The translations under genes and the position numbers were made by a program. The notes below the pieces were generated by a model. It did not search any database. It saw only the letters and a list, made by a program, of their open reading frames with translations, and had not been told where the DNA came from. Below are positions 16,122-24,913 of a stretch of DNA of 39,906 bases, piece by piece (the stretch's first letter is position 1; each line of letters opens with the position of its first letter). The stretch comes from Deltaproteobacteria bacterium (lineage in GTDB: Bacteria > Myxococcota_A > UBA9160 > SMWR01), in assembly GCA_019313245.1 (NCBI GenBank), contig JAFDBP010000020.1, positions 1 through 39,906 of the forward strand, read 5' to 3'.

Positions 16122-17453
16122 ATGGCCGGTGTTCCGAGAGAGCAGTGGACGAGCAAGCGCGGATTCGTCCTGGCCGCGATCGGATCCGCAGTCGGGCTCG
16201 GCAACATGTGGCGCTTCTCCTACCTCGCCGCCGAGAATGGGGGCGCCGCCTTCGTCTTTCTCTACCTGCTGGCCACCCTGGTCGTCGGGTTGCCGGTACT
16301 GCTGGCCGAACTCGTTCTCGGCCGGGGATCGCAGAAGAGCCCGATCCAGGCGCTGGCGCATTACGGGGGGCAGCGCTGGAAACCGCTGGGCCTGCTCTTC
16401 GTCGTCACCGGGCTCCTGATCCTCTCCTACTACGCGGTGATCGCGGGTTGGGCGGTGCGTTACGGGCTGGCCGCGATCACGTCGGGCTTCGATCCCGACG
16501 CCGCAGCGCATTTCGCCGAGGTGGCCTCGGGCGCAGACGCCTTCGCGTTTCACGTGGTGTTCATGGCGCTCACGATCTTCGTCGTCGTCGGAGGTGTCAG
16601 CCGAGGCATCGAGCGAACCTCGATGGTGCTGATGCCGCTGCTGTTTGCACTCGTCGTGGGCCTCGCCCTGTACGCGGCGACCTTGAGCGGCGCCAGCGCG
16701 GGCTACGCCTATTACCTCGCGCCCGATTTTTCGAAGCTGCTGTCCCTCAACGTGCTCAAGGACGCCACCGGCCAGGCGTTCTTCAGCCTCAGTCTCGGCA
16801 TGGGGGCGCTGCTCACCTTCGCGAGCTATCTCGGCCGCGACGTCAACTTGCCGAGAGCGGCGGGGATCATCGCCGGGGCCGACATCGCCATCGCCTTCAT
16901 CGCCGGATTGGTGGTGTTCCCCTTGATCTTTGCGCTGGATCTCTCCGCCGATGTCGGCGCGAGCACGGTCGGGGCGCTCTTCATCACCCTCCCGAAGGCG
17001 TTCGCCGAGATGGGTGGTGTCGGTCGGGGCATTGGCATCCTGTTCTTCGCCGCCCTGATCGTCGGCGCATTGACATCCGCGATCTCGCTGCTGGAGGTCG
17101 TGGTGAGTTCCGCGATCGACAATTTCGGCTGGTCGCGCCGTCGCGCGGGCATCTTGCTGGGCATTGCAATCACGGCTCTCGGTGCGCCATCTGCGTGGAA
17201 TACGGACATTCTCGGAGCCGTCGACCAGATCGCCAACAACATCCTGCTGCTCGGGGGCGGCCTGGCACTCTCGATCTTCGTGGGATGGGTGATGGCCGGC
17301 CCGATCGAAGAAGTGAGCGCGGGCACATCGGGTGCATCCTGGTTTGGAAGCTGGCGAAACCTGCTGCGCTATGCGGTGCCCCTGTTCCTGTCGTTCGTGC
17401 TGATCTACGACGCGATCCCGAGCACCTTCGAGACGATCCTCGCTCTCTTCTGA
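16122..17453 (+). CDS. Sodium-dependent transporter, NSS/SNF family
   Basis: A 443-residue polytopic protein. The first helix carries the diagnostic GFVLAAIGSAVGLGNMWRFS, which in LeuT lines the sodium and substrate sites, followed by ENGGAAFVF. About eleven membrane segments follow, in line with the usual bacterial size of this family, which imports amino acids or related compounds with sodium. The specific substrate cannot be read. It is followed after 124 bp by a separately initiated hydrolase gene on the same strand. Confidence 0.95.
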   Translation: MAGVPREQWTSKRGFVLAAIGSAVGLGNMWRFSYLAAENGGAAFVFLYLLATLVVGLPVLLAELVLGRGSQKSPIQALAHYGGQRWKPLGLLFVVTGLLILSYYAVIAGWAVRYGLAAITSGFDPDAAAHFAEVASGADAFAFHVVFMALTIFVVVGGVSRGIERTSMVLMPLLFALVVGLALYAATLSGASAGYAYYLAPDFSKLLSLNVLKDATGQAFFSLSLGMGALLTFASYLGRDVNLPRAAGIIAGADIAIAFIAGLVVFPLIFALDLSADVGASTVGALFITLPKAFAEMGGVGRGIGILFFAALIVGALTSAISLLEVVVSSAIDNFGWSRRRAGILLGIAITALGAPSAWNTDILGAVDQIANNILLLGGGLALSIFVGWVMAGPIEEVSAGTSGASWFGSWRNLLRYAVPLFLSFVLIYDAIPSTFETILALF

Positions 17454-17577
17454 GCGCGCCTCGACACCGTGACGATTCGAGCCCCGCAGGGTATCGTTCC
17501 GCCCGGAGCCCGGTCGGATGGGGCCGCTGGGTCTGCTCTTCGCGCGCGTTGCGGGACCCACGAGAGGGAGGAGCTCC

Positions 17578-18984
17578 GTGTCCGAACAATCCCGCTTCCC
17601 GAAAGCCGTCTGGCTCCCGCTGGCTTCCGGACTGAGCTGGTTGTGGATCGCCTCGGGACACGGGATCTTTTTCACGCTGTTGACCGCGCTGCCGGGATTG
17701 CTCCTGGTGGGATCGGGCGTCGCGCAGCTGATCATGCCCGGCGATCGGCGGATCACCCACTATACGGCGTTGGGTGGCCTGGTCGGAGCGCTCATCGCGC
17801 TCCCGGCGTTCTTTGTGGTGGGCTTCTGGACGGGCCTTTTGTTGCTGGGGCTTTCGGCCTGGAGTTTCACCGCGGCGGGCGACCACTCGCTGCTGCTGGA
17901 ACCCCCCGCCGACGGCGTGCCCGCGGCGATTCCGACGCTGCGGTTGTCGGCGGAGATCGCCGCCGACGAAGCGATGCTCGGGTCGGTGATGCCCTTCCTG
18001 CCGATTCCCGCGCGGGGCGAGGCGGCGCGCATCAACGCCGAGATGTCGGCCGCGCGCGAACTCTTCGAAGAGAGGGGCTGGTTCGAAAAACCCGCCGGCT
18101 ACCACGGCGCTCCGCCCGCGTTGGATTCGCCGATGCTGCGCGGGGCTCATGTGCGCGGGATCGATTACGAACAGCTCACTTTCGAGAGCGACTTCGAGCC
18201 CCACGCGGACGAGCCGGGGCGAGATCGCTGGCTCTCGTATCGGGCCAATCGGACCGCCCGCGCCTGGGTGATGCGCCACCGCGACGCCAATCGGCCCTGG
18301 CTGGTCTGCATTCACGGTTACCAGATGGGCCTCGCGGGGATCGACCTGCTCGCGTTCCCGCCGGATTGGCTCCACCACGGACTCGGATTGAATCTCGCGC
18401 TGCCGGTTCTGCCGCTTCACGGCGCGCGCAAGATCGGCCGCAGGAGTGGGGACGGTTTTCTCGTCGGCGACATCCTCGACTGCGCGCACGCCGAGGCGCA
18501 GGCGGTCTGGGACATGCGGCGCATCCTCAGTTGGGTGCGCGCCCAGTCGGATAGCCGGATCGGCGTATTCGGTCTCTCGCTGGGGGGCTACAACGCGGCC
18601 TTGTTGTCGACCCTGGATGACGGTCTCGCGTGCGCGATTGCGGGTATCCCGCTCGTCGATATTCCGGATGCGATGATTCGACACGGTCTGCTGTCTGCGA
18701 TCGGCGGCAAGGGTTTCGAGAGCCTCGATAGCGCGCACATGGCCGAAATCATGCGGGTGGTTTCCCCTCTCGCGCTGAAACCCCAACTGCCCGTCGAGCG
18801 CCGCTTCGTATTCGCCGCGGTCGCCGACCGGCTCGTGCCGCCCGAGCAGGCGGGCCGACTCTGGGAACACTGGGATCGACCGCGGATCGAGTGGTATCAG
18901 GGCGGGCATATGACGTTTCGCGCTCACCCGAAGGTTCGGCGACTCGTCGAAGAGGGCCTGCGCTCCGCCGCGCTCGCTCTCTAG
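17578..18984 (+). CDS. Alpha/beta hydrolase with N-terminal membrane helices
   Basis: Start GTG 17578 is chosen because GGGAGGAG lies four bases upstream; the frame is open to 17518. Of 468 residues, the first 110 or so contain about three to four hydrophobic helices (e.g. GIFFTLLTALPGLLLVGSGV). The rest is a cytosolic or periplasmic hydrolase domain: VCIHGYQMG (oxyanion region), GVFGLSLGGYNA with the nucleophile serine, AAVADRLVPPEQ with the acid, and QGGHMTF with the histidine. It resembles uncharacterised membrane-anchored esterases/lipases. The substrate is unknown. Side of the membrane is not clear from sequence. Confidence 0.82.
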   Translation: MSEQSRFPKAVWLPLASGLSWLWIASGHGIFFTLLTALPGLLLVGSGVAQLIMPGDRRITHYTALGGLVGALIALPAFFVVGFWTGLLLLGLSAWSFTAAGDHSLLLEPPADGVPAAIPTLRLSAEIAADEAMLGSVMPFLPIPARGEAARINAEMSAARELFEERGWFEKPAGYHGAPPALDSPMLRGAHVRGIDYEQLTFESDFEPHADEPGRDRWLSYRANRTARAWVMRHRDANRPWLVCIHGYQMGLAGIDLLAFPPDWLHHGLGLNLALPVLPLHGARKIGRRSGDGFLVGDILDCAHAEAQAVWDMRRILSWVRAQSDSRIGVFGLSLGGYNAALLSTLDDGLACAIAGIPLVDIPDAMIRHGLLSAIGGKGFESLDSAHMAEIMRVVSPLALKPQLPVERRFVFAAVADRLVPPEQAGRLWEHWDRPRIEWYQGGHMTFRAHPKVRRLVEEGLRSAALAL

Positions 18985-19004
18985 GCGCACAGCCCCGAGT
19001 TGCG

Positions 19005-20408
19005 TCAGGCGGCGCCGTTCGCGCTGTCTGCATCTCGCCGCGCACTGCGCCGCCGCTCGAGTTCTGCGACGGTCTTCGCGTGTGCTTCGCGGGTCAGCGG
19101 ATAGCGGACCGCGACCGCGATCGCGAGCAGCAGGATCCCCATCGGGACGAGTGACGTCATCGCGCGGATCGCAAACAGGGCCGATTCGGATTGCTCGGAC
19201 CGATCGAGTCCCCCCTCGAAACCCGAAAGCTCCAGCGCGACAGCCATCAGCAGCACCGCGGTCGCGCCGCCGATCTTGCGCAGGAAGGTGAAGAAGCCGA
19301 CGTACATGCCTTCGCGGCGCTCGCCGGTTTCGAGTTCGTCTTCGTCGATCACGTCCCCGAGCATCGCCCAGGGCATCAGCTCCGCGACCGCGTATCCGAT
19401 CGCCGCGAGAGGGGGCACGGTGAACAACAGCCACCTCGGCCAACTCGAATCGCCGAAGTAGAGCGCAATTTGAATCAGGGCCCACCAGGCCGCGCCCGCG
19501 ATGAATAGTGTGCGCTTGTCGCGCTTCTTGGCGAACGCGAGCCAGACCGGAAGCGACGCGATCACGATGGCGAGGAAGAGCGCCAGGGTCGGCGCGAAGT
19601 CCGTTTCTCGCCCGATCAGATACGCGAAGTAGAAGAGCAACATGGCGCCGATCAGATCGACTGCGACGCGCGCGAGAATGTAGAGGGCCATCAGGATTTG
19701 ATAGGTGCGATGGGTGGCGAGCGCGCGCGCGGCGTCGAAGAAGCCCGGCGGCGTGTGGCGGCTTTCGATCGGGCGCTCGAAGCTCACCGCGTGAACCGCA
19801 AACCAGGGGGCGGCCAGCCATACCGCGGTTGCGGCCGTCGTGTAGCTCCAGGCCGCGGCGTCGCCCCCGAGTGCGTCGACGACCGACTTCATTCCGACCG
19901 CGGCGAGGGTTCCGAGCACGGCTGCAACCGAGCGATACGTATTCAGCGAGGTGCGCTCGTCGTAATCCGTCGCCATCTCGGGTATCAGCGCGAGGTAGGG
20001 GACGGACAGGCACGTCATCGAGAGGCTCAGCCCGACGAAGACCAGCGCGTAATAGGCGAATCGCGCGTACTCCGAGCTGAAGGGAACACTCCACCACATC
20101 AGTGCGAAGAAGAATCCGAAGGGCAGGGCGCCGATCAAGAAATAGGGGCGCCTGCGTCCGCTGCGCCAGCGCGTCAAGTCGGAGAGCCGCCCCATTCCCG
20201 GATCCGTGAACGCGTCGACGATGCGCGCGATCCAGATCACGAGCCCCGCGAGGTACGGACTCAATCCGCCGTGGTCGATCAGGAATTTCAAATAGAGCAG
20301 GGAGACCGCAGAGATCACGATGTTGACGGTGTGATCCCCGATCGCGTAGACGGTCTTGCCGGGTGCGGAGAGTTTCTTTGCGTCGGAACTCGGCGGCAAC
20401 GAAGTCAC
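19005..20408 (-). CDS. GPH-family MFS transporter (sugar/cation symporter type)
   Basis: A 467-residue protein with about twelve membrane helices. VDAFTDPGMGRLSDLTRWRS followed by GRRRPYFLIGALPFG is the signature loop of glycoside-pentoside-hexuronide:cation symporters. PYLALIPEMATDYDERTSLN matches the second conserved loop. Substrates in this family include glycosides, but many environmental members are uncharacterised. Start GTG 20408 gives MTSLPPSSDAKK; a start slightly downstream is possible. It is divergent from a SufR-like regulator across 134 bp that include an inverted repeat, so regulation by that protein is plausible. Confidence 0.9.
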   Translation of the reverse strand: MTSLPPSSDAKKLSAPGKTVYAIGDHTVNIVISAVSLLYLKFLIDHGGLSPYLAGLVIWIARIVDAFTDPGMGRLSDLTRWRSGRRRPYFLIGALPFGFFFALMWWSVPFSSEYARFAYYALVFVGLSLSMTCLSVPYLALIPEMATDYDERTSLNTYRSVAAVLGTLAAVGMKSVVDALGGDAAAWSYTTAATAVWLAAPWFAVHAVSFERPIESRHTPPGFFDAARALATHRTYQILMALYILARVAVDLIGAMLLFYFAYLIGRETDFAPTLALFLAIVIASLPVWLAFAKKRDKRTLFIAGAAWWALIQIALYFGDSSWPRWLLFTVPPLAAIGYAVAELMPWAMLGDVIDEDELETGERREGMYVGFFTFLRKIGGATAVLLMAVALELSGFEGGLDRSEQSESALFAIRAMTSLVPMGILLLAIAVAVRYPLTREAHAKTVAELERRRSARRDADSANGAA

Positions 20409-20471
20409 TCCTCACCCGGGGGGTTCCGGCGATTCGACCCATCGATCTGGACGCCTGTGCCAGAGCGCTGT

Positions 20472-20512
20472 GCCACGAGAACCTATCGAATGTTACGCGA
20501 CCTTCTCGTGGC
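20472..20512. promoter_or_regulatory. 10-bp perfect inverted repeat in a divergent promoter region (candidate operator)
   Basis: GCCACGAGAA at 20472-20481 and TTCTCGTGGC at 20503-20512 are exact reverse complements with 21 bp between them. The site lies between the GPH transporter start (20408, leftward) and the regulator start (20543, rightward). It could be the binding site of the regulator encoded beside it, or a stem-loop in the regulator's leader. Confidence 0.5.
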
Positions 20513-20542
20513 GAAAGGGCATCGCACGGGTATCTTCGCCGA

Positions 20543-21193
20543 ATGGCGCGGGATGCAAAGCGGCGCACCCGAAACCAGCTACTGCTGCACCTCAAGCGGG
20601 AGGGACCGCAGACCGCCTCGGCGCTCGCGAGCCGGATTCGCGTCACGCCCGTGACGGTGCGCCAGCAGCTCCAGAGGTTGTCCGAAGAGGGACTGGTGGC
20701 CTTCGACGACGAGCGCTGTCGGGTCGGCAGGCCGCGACGCGTCTGGCGGCTCGCGCCGCGCGCCCAGGCGGAATTTCCGGACGGGCATTCCGATCTCGCG
20801 ATCGAACTCATCGATGCGATGGAGCGCACCTTTGGCGGCGAAGAACTCGACCGACTCATCACCGCGCGCACGCGCGCCCAGTTGAAGCGCTATCGAGAGG
20901 CCCTGCCCCCGCGCGATGCCCCGATCGAGAAACGCGTGGCCGCACTCGCGAAGCTTCGTCGCGCAGAGGGCTTCATGGCGGAATGGTCGAAGCAGCGGGA
21001 CGGAACGCTGCTGCTCGTGGAAAATCACTGTCCGATCTGCGCCGCGGCCGCCGTCTGTCCTTCGCTCTGCCGAGACGAACTCTCGGTCTTCAAGGCCTCG
21101 CTCGGGCGCGGGGTCCCGGTCGAGCGCGTCGAATACATTCTCGCGGGTAGCCGACGTTGCGCGTATCGAATCGGACGCGCCTCCAACACCTAA
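20543..21193 (+). CDS. SufR-like transcriptional regulator with C-terminal cysteine cluster
   Basis: Start ATG 20543 (MARDAKRRTR); upstream frame overlaps the transporter gene. The 216-residue protein has an N-terminal winged helix (ASRIRVTPVTVRQQLQRLSE, then GRPRRVWRL as the wing). Its C-terminal domain contains NHCPICAAAAVCPSLC (Cys163, 166, 172, 176), plus Cys206 in AGSRRCAYRI. This is the COG2345/SufR pattern, in which cysteines bind an iron-sulfur cluster that controls DNA binding. No suf or isc genes are nearby. It may govern the divergent transporter and itself. Cluster binding is inferred from the family. Confidence 0.88.
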   Translation: MARDAKRRTRNQLLLHLKREGPQTASALASRIRVTPVTVRQQLQRLSEEGLVAFDDERCRVGRPRRVWRLAPRAQAEFPDGHSDLAIELIDAMERTFGGEELDRLITARTRAQLKRYREALPPRDAPIEKRVAALAKLRRAEGFMAEWSKQRDGTLLLVENHCPICAAAAVCPSLCRDELSVFKASLGRGVPVERVEYILAGSRRCAYRIGRASNT

Positions 21194-21208
21194 TCAAGTC
21201 GACTGGAT

Positions 21209-22024
21209 TCAGATGTCGAAGTGAGAGCGGATGAAGCGCAAGAAGAGCGAATCGGGTAGAAAGCGCCTGCCGAACGCGGTGCCCAGCGAATCGGGACCCA
21301 CCGCGTAGCGCACCTTCGGCCAGCGAGCGGTCAGCGCGCGCTCGATGGTTCGCGCCACGATTTCCGGCCCCGGCGCCTTTGGCAACAACTCGCGGATCAC
21401 CTCTTCGCAGCGCAGGATCCGCTCGCCGTACGCGGAGCCCCGGTGGTCGCCAAAATCCATCGCGTCGTTGAAGTCCGTGTTGATGTCGCCCGGTTCGATC
21501 AGGCAGATCTTGACGCCGAATGGGTGCAGCTCGTTGCGCAGCGCGAGGCCGAGCGCATCGATCGCGCCTTTGCTCGCCGAGTAATGGGCCTGAAACGGGA
21601 TCGGCGCGTGCGCGGCGAGCGAACTCACGATGGCGATGCGGCCGCGGCGCGCCTCGCGCATGCCGGGTATCCCCGCGCGCAGGGTTCGAAGCGTGCCGAA
21701 AAAGTTGGTGTCGAACTGCGCCTGGGCGTCCTCGATGCTGAGTTCCTCGACGCTGCCGTACACCCCGTAGCCCGCGTTGCAGACCATCGCGTCGAGCCGC
21801 TCCACCTGCTTCGCGACCTCGGCGAAACCCGCGGCCACGGACGCTTCGCTGCGGACGTCCATCGCGATCCAATGAATCGCCGGGGCGCCCGCGCCCAGCG
21901 AACTCGGGTCTCGACTGGTCCCGAAGACCTCGAAGCCGCGCGCGAGCAGGCGCTCGGCGGCCGCGGCGCCGATGCCCGATGACGCGCCGGTGATCAGGAC
22001 GGACGATTTCAAGGGTTGCCCCAC
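21209..22024 (-). CDS. Short-chain dehydrogenase/reductase
   Basis: A classical SDR of about 271 residues. TGASSGIG is the nucleotide-binding glycine motif, NAGYG the structural motif, Ser in IVSSLAA and YSASK the catalytic Ser-Tyr-Lys. FGTSRDP after strand 2 carries a basic residue, which favours NADP(H). The C-terminal tail (FLPDSLFLRFIRSHFDI) is hydrophobic, as in retinol-dehydrogenase-like SDRs. Start is GTG 22024 or TTG 22012; neither has a strong ribosome site. The substrate is unknown. It is divergent from the DUF192 lipoprotein. Confidence 0.9.
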   Translation of the reverse strand: MGQPLKSSVLITGASSGIGAAAAERLLARGFEVFGTSRDPSSLGAGAPAIHWIAMDVRSEASVAAGFAEVAKQVERLDAMVCNAGYGVYGSVEELSIEDAQAQFDTNFFGTLRTLRAGIPGMREARRGRIAIVSSLAAHAPIPFQAHYSASKGAIDALGLALRNELHPFGVKICLIEPGDINTDFNDAMDFGDHRGSAYGERILRCEEVIRELLPKAPGPEIVARTIERALTARWPKVRYAVGPDSLGTAFGRRFLPDSLFLRFIRSHFDI

Positions 22025-22087
22025 TCTCGCAATTCGCCAATCGATCCTAACATCGAACTCCCCGGTTCCATCAGTGAGAGGCCCGCT

Positions 22088-22630
22088 TTGATCGACTTCC
22101 GCGCCGCGACCCTCTTCCTGCTGACTGCGATTGCGCTCGCCTGTAGCCAATCGGAGCCGGCGCCCGATGCGCCGCTCGAGCTGCCCGAAACGCTCTGGGT
22201 CGAGATGGCGGGCGAACCCTTCGAGCTGGAACTCGCGCTCGACGGCGCCACCCGCCACCGGGGGCTTTCCGGCCGCCTCTCGATCGACCCCAACGGCGGC
22301 ATGCTGTTCGTGAATGCGGTCGAGCGGCCGCAGGCCATGGTGATGCGAGATTGTCCGATCCCGATCGACGTCGCGTTCCTCGACTCGTCGGGCGAGGTGT
22401 TGGCGATCCACGAGATGCGACCGGAGCTGCCGCGCCGACCCGGCGAGAGCCAGCGCGAGTACGAATCGAGGTTGCGGCTCTACGACAGCGGCGGCGTCCC
22501 CGCGGGGTTTGCGATCGAGACCGCGGGGGGCCGGTTGGGCGAAATCGGTCTCCAGGTGGGCGATCGCGTGGTCTTCGACGTCGCGCTTGCGCTGGATCTC
22601 GCCCGCCGCGTCGAAGCTCGGCAGGACTGA
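22088..22630 (+). CDS. DUF192-family lipoprotein
   Basis: The start is probably TTG 22088, with AGAGG about seven bases upstream. It gives a short signal sequence FRAATLFLLTAIALACSQ that ends in a lipobox, with Cys as the likely lipid anchor. The frame is open to 22016. The domain shows RHRGLSGR, GMLFV and MVMRDCPIPIDVAFLDSSGE, the core of DUF192 (a small beta-barrel found in many envelope proteins). An insertion of about 30 charged residues (RRPGESQREYESR) breaks the domain before its final strand. Function of the family is unknown. Confidence 0.83.
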   Translation: MIDFRAATLFLLTAIALACSQSEPAPDAPLELPETLWVEMAGEPFELELALDGATRHRGLSGRLSIDPNGGMLFVNAVERPQAMVMRDCPIPIDVAFLDSSGEVLAIHEMRPELPRRPGESQREYESRLRLYDSGGVPAGFAIETAGGRLGEIGLQVGDRVVFDVALALDLARRVEARQD

Positions 22631-22720
22631 CGCGCGATCCCGAGCTGCCCGGGCCACCCAGAGGGGAGCCTTCGGCCTGGCGGAGCAGGTGAGCGAGGCC
22701 GATGGCATCACTTCCGGAGC

Positions 22721-22736
22721 GGGTCTTAAAGGACCC
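22721..22736 (+). other. Small stem-loop upstream of the desaturase gene
   Basis: GGGTC-TTAAAG-GACCC forms a 5-bp stem, with T-rich sequence (GTGTTTTT) starting 9 bases later. It could be a weak terminator for the DUF192 gene or a leader structure of the desaturase mRNA. The stem is short and the U-tract is displaced, so support is weak. The rest of the 241-bp gap shows nothing clear. Confidence 0.25.
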
Positions 22737-22871
22737 ACTTTCAGTGTTTTTCGGTGTTGAGGCCGAGTTGATTGCGGTACTCTCGCCCGTTGCTGGACCA
22801 GGGGGATCGGAGAGGGGCTGCCAAGGGGTGGCGGCCATCCAGCCAAACCAATCAGGAGCATCGAGATCTCA

Positions 22872-23963
22872 ATGAGTGACGTTTCGCTTGCGTCTCCAAT
22901 ACGCCAGCGCCAGACGTTGAACGCGGGAGAGATCGTCAAGGAGATCGGGCCGGACTTCGAGCCGAGCCGGTTCATCTATTGGGGCGATCTGCTGACTTCT
23001 GCGCTCATCGGCTGGGCGGCGTTTGTGATCGGCGCGAATGCGCGCTTTGGTTCGCTGCTACACGTGATTGCGACCGCGGTCGCAATCTTTGCGCTGCTGC
23101 GCGCCGCGCTGTTCATCCACGAAATCACCCATCTCAAGCGCGGGCAGATCCCGGGCTTCGAGCTGGTCTGGAACCTCATCGTAGGCATTCCGTTCATGAT
23201 CCCGAGCCTGATGTATGTCGGCTCGCACATGGATCACCACAAGCGGACGGCTTTCGGAACCCATGACGATCCCGAGTACGCGCCGATCGCCCACTGGAGC
23301 CGACCGCGGATCGCGGCCTTCGTACTGATGGCGGCGCTGGTTCCACTCGCGCTGCCGCTGCGTTGGGGCGTCATCGGTCCGCTGTCCCGAGTGTTCCCGC
23401 GGATGCGGCGCTTCGTCGTCAGCAAGCTCTCCACGCTCGCGATCAACGCCCACTACGTCCGCCCGATGCCCAAGGGCGAACAGCGCAGGCGCTGGGATGC
23501 GCAGGAGGCGGGCGCCGCCGCATTCGTCTGGGCGGTGTTCGGTGCGGTGCTGGCGGGTTGGATCCCGATCGAATGGGTCGTCCAGTGGTGCATCGTCGGC
23601 GGTGGGGTTCTCGGGGTGAATCAGGTGCGAACGCTCGTCGCACACGGCTACCAGAACGAGGGCGAGCCGATGGACACCGAGGCGCAGCTGCTCGACTCGA
23701 TCAATCTGCGGGGTTGGTCGCTGCTCACGGGTCTGGTCGCACCGGTCGGGCTGCGTTATCACGCGCTGCACCACTACCTGCCGTTCGTCCCCTACCACAG
23801 CCTGGGGCTCGTTCACCGGCGGCTGATCGCCGAGTTGCCGCAGAATGCGCCCTACCGCGCGACGGTGAGGGATGGCATCGACACGCTCCGCGGGCTCTGG
23901 CGAAACGCGGCGGCCCCGCATCGGCAGACTTTCAGCGCAAGTCCCGCCGCCAGAGAACTCTGA
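22872..23963 (+). CDS. Membrane fatty acid desaturase-family protein
   Basis: A 363-residue membrane protein with the three histidine boxes of the di-iron desaturase/hydroxylase family. They are HEITH (residues 83-87), HMDHH (119-123) and HALHH near residue 298, with two pairs of hydrophobic segments between them. A further histidine pair (VPYHSLGLVHRRL) closes the site. It probably inserts a double bond or hydroxyl into an acyl chain at the membrane. Its last 32 bp overlap the 3' end of the convergent TAM41-like gene. The reaction position and substrate are not predictable. Confidence 0.88.
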   Translation: MSDVSLASPIRQRQTLNAGEIVKEIGPDFEPSRFIYWGDLLTSALIGWAAFVIGANARFGSLLHVIATAVAIFALLRAALFIHEITHLKRGQIPGFELVWNLIVGIPFMIPSLMYVGSHMDHHKRTAFGTHDDPEYAPIAHWSRPRIAAFVLMAALVPLALPLRWGVIGPLSRVFPRMRRFVVSKLSTLAINAHYVRPMPKGEQRRRWDAQEAGAAAFVWAVFGAVLAGWIPIEWVVQWCIVGGGVLGVNQVRTLVAHGYQNEGEPMDTEAQLLDSINLRGWSLLTGLVAPVGLRYHALHHYLPFVPYHSLGLVHRRLIAELPQNAPYRATVRDGIDTLRGLWRNAAAPHRQTFSASPAAREL

Positions 23964-24906
23964 GCAGCAGAGGCCAGCCGAAGATGAACGGGTAGCGGCG
24001 CTGCCGCTCGCTCGGGACGATCTTCTTCCCCGTGTGCCGCTCCAGCTTCCAGAGCGCGTAGGGCAGCCAGTCGCCAAACGTCGCGGCGGTCTTGAGCAAC
24101 TGCATGGCGTAGACCAGCTTGGCCAACGGGCGCAGCCGGCCCCAACCCCGCCTCGCCCACGGCTTCGGGTCGGCGGGTAGGGTGGCTTCGATCTCGCCAC
24201 CCGCGTCGCGCACCTCAGCCCCCATTCTCGCGAGCACGGCCCGCGCCGCGCGGTCGTACCGCTCGGGATCCGCTTCGTAGATGCTCTGGATGGTTCCGGG
24301 CGCCTCGGGCCGAAGCTCTGCCGAATAGGTTCCCCGCAGCACCCGCAACCAGAGACCGGCGGTCGCAAATCGGATCGGCCCGCCGGGCCGAGCCGAGTCG
24401 CTCTCGCCGGCAAGTTCGTAGAGGCTTCGAGCGACCGCCGTGACGGTCGCTACCGCAACGGCGTCGACCACCGCCTCGCGCACGGCGCCATCGCGCAGAT
24501 GAACGGCCAGCGCGGGTTGACAGAAGCGCGCCCAGATCCCCGAGCGCAGCCCGCCGGGCCTCGCGCTGCGCGCGAAGTCGCGCAGCGAGACGACCGCGTA
24601 CTTGCAGCGCAGCGGTCCGCACGCCGAATCGATCTCCAGGTAGAAGACGTTTGGCGGCAGCGCCGCGTTGGCCCATGCGAGCGCGCGCGAGCGGTAGGCG
24701 TCGCGGTACGCATCGACGAGTACGTAGAAGTCGAGCACCCCCTCGCTGGTTGCTCGGCGCAGGCAGGAGCCGTAGAAGAGGACGGCCGCGACAGCGCTGC
24801 CGTGCCGTCGCAGGATCTCAGCCGTCAGCTGCGCCGCTGCGGCGGGTGCGGGTTGGAGGAGCTCGCCTCTGACGAGTTGCTCGAGATCGGGGGCCGGCGC
24901 GCCCAC
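23932..24906 (-). CDS. TAM41-like nucleotidyltransferase (possible CDP-diacylglycerol synthase)
   Basis: Start GTG 24906 follows GAGG that overlaps the lipid-kinase stop (8-bp spacing between genes), so the two are coupled. The 324-residue protein shows the polymerase-beta nucleotidyltransferase core VLFYGSCLRR (Gly46-Ser47) and LDFYVLVD (Asp59, Asp65). NVFYLEI and CKYAVVSL (Lys102) come next. These match the order in mitochondrial TAM41 (YGSG, LDFIFAVD, VYF, KYGVIS), which makes CDP-diacylglycerol from phosphatidic acid and CTP. The adjacent lipid kinase would supply such a substrate. It lacks the membrane helices of the usual CdsA enzyme. The match is by motif order only; another nucleotide transfer is possible. 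Confidence 0.6.
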   Translation of the reverse strand: MGAPAPDLEQLVRGELLQPAPAAAAQLTAEILRRHGSAVAAVLFYGSCLRRATSEGVLDFYVLVDAYRDAYRSRALAWANAALPPNVFYLEIDSACGPLRCKYAVVSLRDFARSARPGGLRSGIWARFCQPALAVHLRDGAVREAVVDAVAVATVTAVARSLYELAGESDSARPGGPIRFATAGLWLRVLRGTYSAELRPEAPGTIQSIYEADPERYDRAARAVLARMGAEVRDAGGEIEATLPADPKPWARRGWGRLRPLAKLVYAMQLLKTAATFGDWLPYALWKLERHTGKKIVPSERQRRYPFIFGWPLLLRVLWRRDLR

Positions 24907-24913
24907 CGATGCC

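Noticed and set aside
17170-20871. A 1233-residue open frame on the minus strand
   Set aside because: It is antisense or frame-shifted to the NSS transporter, hydrolase, GPH transporter and regulator genes, all of which have clear motifs; its own translation is arginine- and proline-rich with no domain.
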